Source: JAGUXG01 sp043798435 (GTDB lineage: Bacteria > UBA9089 > UBA9088 > JAGUXG01). Taken from it: 5,820 nucleotides of DNA. Positions within the stretch are counted from its first letter, which is position 1, and each line of letters opens with the position of its first letter. Shown here one piece after another: positions 4,835 to 5,820 of this stretch. The position numbers and the translations under genes were made by a program. The stretch spans positions 1 through 5,820 of the forward strand of contig JAZDOR010000150.1 of assembly GCA_043798435.1 (NCBI GenBank). Reading direction: 5' to 3'. The notes beneath the pieces are model-generated. The model was not told the DNA's origin and ran no database searches. It was given only the letters and a program-made list of their open reading frames with translations.

Positions 4835-5820
4835 TTCTCCTTACCCTGAGTGTTGGTGAATTCTTGTTCAAAGATAAGTTCACCAGCGATGTTATAAATC
4901 CTTATCCAGCATTGGTCGGTTAGGTTCGCAAAGATAATCTTATCATAGCCTTTGCAGGGATTGGGGTAAGCATAGACAGAGGTCAGGTCAGGTGAAGCTT
5001 TTTGTTTTCCTGTTCCTGCAGGTGCGATGATGGAGAAGTGGGAGAAGGTGCCATAAATGATGTTGTCAAGGGTGTTCAGGCTATAATTAGAGATAGTCCC
5101 CCAGGTACCTCCATTATCTTGGGAGATATAGAGTTTTAGGGTATCTTCATTTATATTCCCAAGTTGTGATTCATTATAGTGTATCTCAATATAGACTGGG
5201 TTGGTGAGTGTGCCTTTGAATAAGTTGCCTGATGTGCCAAAGGCTTTGACCACAACACCAATCCCTATGTTTCCTGAAAGGTTCTGTAAGAGACCCCCTG
5301 TTGCAGGTTCTTGTGGAAGGATAATAATGGATTCTGTGTTTGTGCCTATGCTGACTGTTGCTGTTCCCCAACCTGTAGTCAATGTGCCGATATAGGGGTT
5401 AGTAGCGTCTATTTGCTTACCCACAATGATAGTGATTGTCGCCGTATTTGTGCCATCTGTTGCCGTGATTGTGCCAATACCTGTGGATGTGGCGTAGAAG
5501 ATGGTGGATGTGCCAAAGGCAGTAGATAGGGTGCCGATACCACTGGAGACTGTCCAGGTTGCTGGGACATATGCCTTGTTGAGATTATCATCGTAACCTC
5601 TCAGATGAAAAGCGAATGTCCCATCTGTGGTTAAGCTCTTTGTGCCTATCTCCTGGTCCGCTGAATCAACTATCCTGATGGAGGTTATCTGACCCATACT
5701 GACTGTGATGACATCAGTTGTGTCTGTGTGGGCAGAGTCTGTGGCTGATATGGTGCCTATGCCTACTGTGGTTGGGCTGAAGATGGTTGAAGTGCCATAA
5801 GTTGGGCTGATTGTTCCAAT
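4825..5820 (-). CDS. Secreted surface protein with Ig-like repeats and C-terminal sorting/FlgD-like module (partial, frameshifted)
   Basis: The frame is open from the right window edge to TGA at 4825-4827, giving 331 visible residues; the N-terminus and signal peptide lie outside. The ATG at 5695-5697 is internal and should not be used as a start. Two copies of a bacterial Ig-like repeat are visible, each with IGTxSxxxGTSTIF followed by GIGTIxATD, with a period of about 94 residues (starts near 5820 and 5538). A hydrophobic beta-rich module follows, with YIEIHYNESQLGNINEDTLK and a closing FSHFSIIAPAG (about residues 209-268). Then comes the C-terminal module SVYAYPNPCKGYDKIIFANL...WIRIYNIAGELIFEQEF (about 281-321), similar to the FlgD-like or type IX-type secretion tails of surface proteins in many uncultivated phyla. 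The protein is rich in Thr, Gly, Ser and Ile, as expected for an exported adhesin-like filament. The product ends early (GKENGT) because of the frame break. Its exact ligand or role is unknown. Confidence 0.82.
   Translation of the reverse strand: MGTISPTYGTSTIFSPTTVGIGTISATDSAHTDTTDVITVSMGQITSIRIVDSADQEIGTKSLTTDGTFAFHLRGYDDNLNKAYVPATWTVSSGIGTLSTAFGTSTIFYATSTGIGTITATDGTNTATITIIVGKQIDATNPYIGTLTTGWGTATVSIGTNTESIIILPQEPATGGLLQNLSGNIGIGVVVKAFGTSGNLFKGTLTNPVYIEIHYNESQLGNINEDTLKLYISQDNGGTWGTISNYSLNTLDNIIYGTFSHFSIIAPAGTGKQKASPDLTSVYAYPNPCKGYDKIIFANLTDQCWIRIYNIAGELIFEQEFTNTQGKENGT

Noticed and set aside
4832..4845. Programmed -1 ribosomal frameshifting at the break in the surface-protein gene
   Set aside because: No slippery heptamer and no obvious downstream pseudoknot are visible, so a deletion or sequencing error is a simpler explanation.
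5186..5591. Several overlapping ORFs on both strands inside the surface-protein gene
   Set aside because: They are frame shadows of repetitive Gly/Thr/Ile coding sequence and show no start signals.

Overview
The window is a piece of a bacterial genome of moderate to low G+C. It carries a flagellar export gene, a tRNA-thiolation gene, a secreted surface protein with a C-terminal module of the 'YPNP...IYNIAGELI' type, an ORF6N-domain protein and the tail of an IS66-type transposase. Small decayed motifs (TATCAGG, AATGACTAA) fill the gaps between genes. This combination suggests an uncultivated Gram-negative lineage, such as the candidate phyla related to Omnitrophota, Poribacteria or Desantisbacteria. 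That placement is inference from gene style; no marker gene here fixes it.

Layout, left to right. 1-297 (+) is the C-terminal end of an IS66-family transposase, cut by the window edge. 298-484 is an AT-rich spacer with a good extended -10 promoter (TGTTATAAT) and a 13-bp palindrome where the -35 box would be. 485-1531 (+) is mnmA, full length, with all the expected motifs. 1532-1925 lies between converging genes. It holds two hairpins, and a 22-codon minus-strand ORF behind a very strong Shine-Dalgarno sequence. 1926-2438 (-) is a complete ORF6N-domain protein. 2439-2615 holds short direct repeats and a large TCAGG-based hairpin just past the flhA stop. 2616-4670 (-) is a complete flhA. 4724-5820 (-) is the C-terminal part of a large repeat-containing surface protein, open at the right window edge. 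Its reading frame is broken by an apparent 1-nt loss near 4832-4841, so the last 36 residues of its C-terminal module sit in another frame.

The genes do not form one operon. MnmA acts on tRNA, FlhA is the central membrane gate and chaperone-docking protein of the flagellar type III export apparatus, and the surface protein is probably exported or anchored outside the cell. flhA and the surface-protein gene share a strand with only 53 bases between the restored stop and the flhA start. A near-consensus sigma-70 promoter fits exactly into that gap and abuts the flhA ATG. flhA stands apart from its usual partners (flhB, flhF, flhG, fliA), at least inside this window.

I see no strong case for a wholly new system. 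The observations most worth checking are the frameshifted C-terminal tail, the Asp-to-Cys change in the conserved TIGDGL motif of FlhA, the flhA promoter/start geometry, and the structured intergenic repeats.
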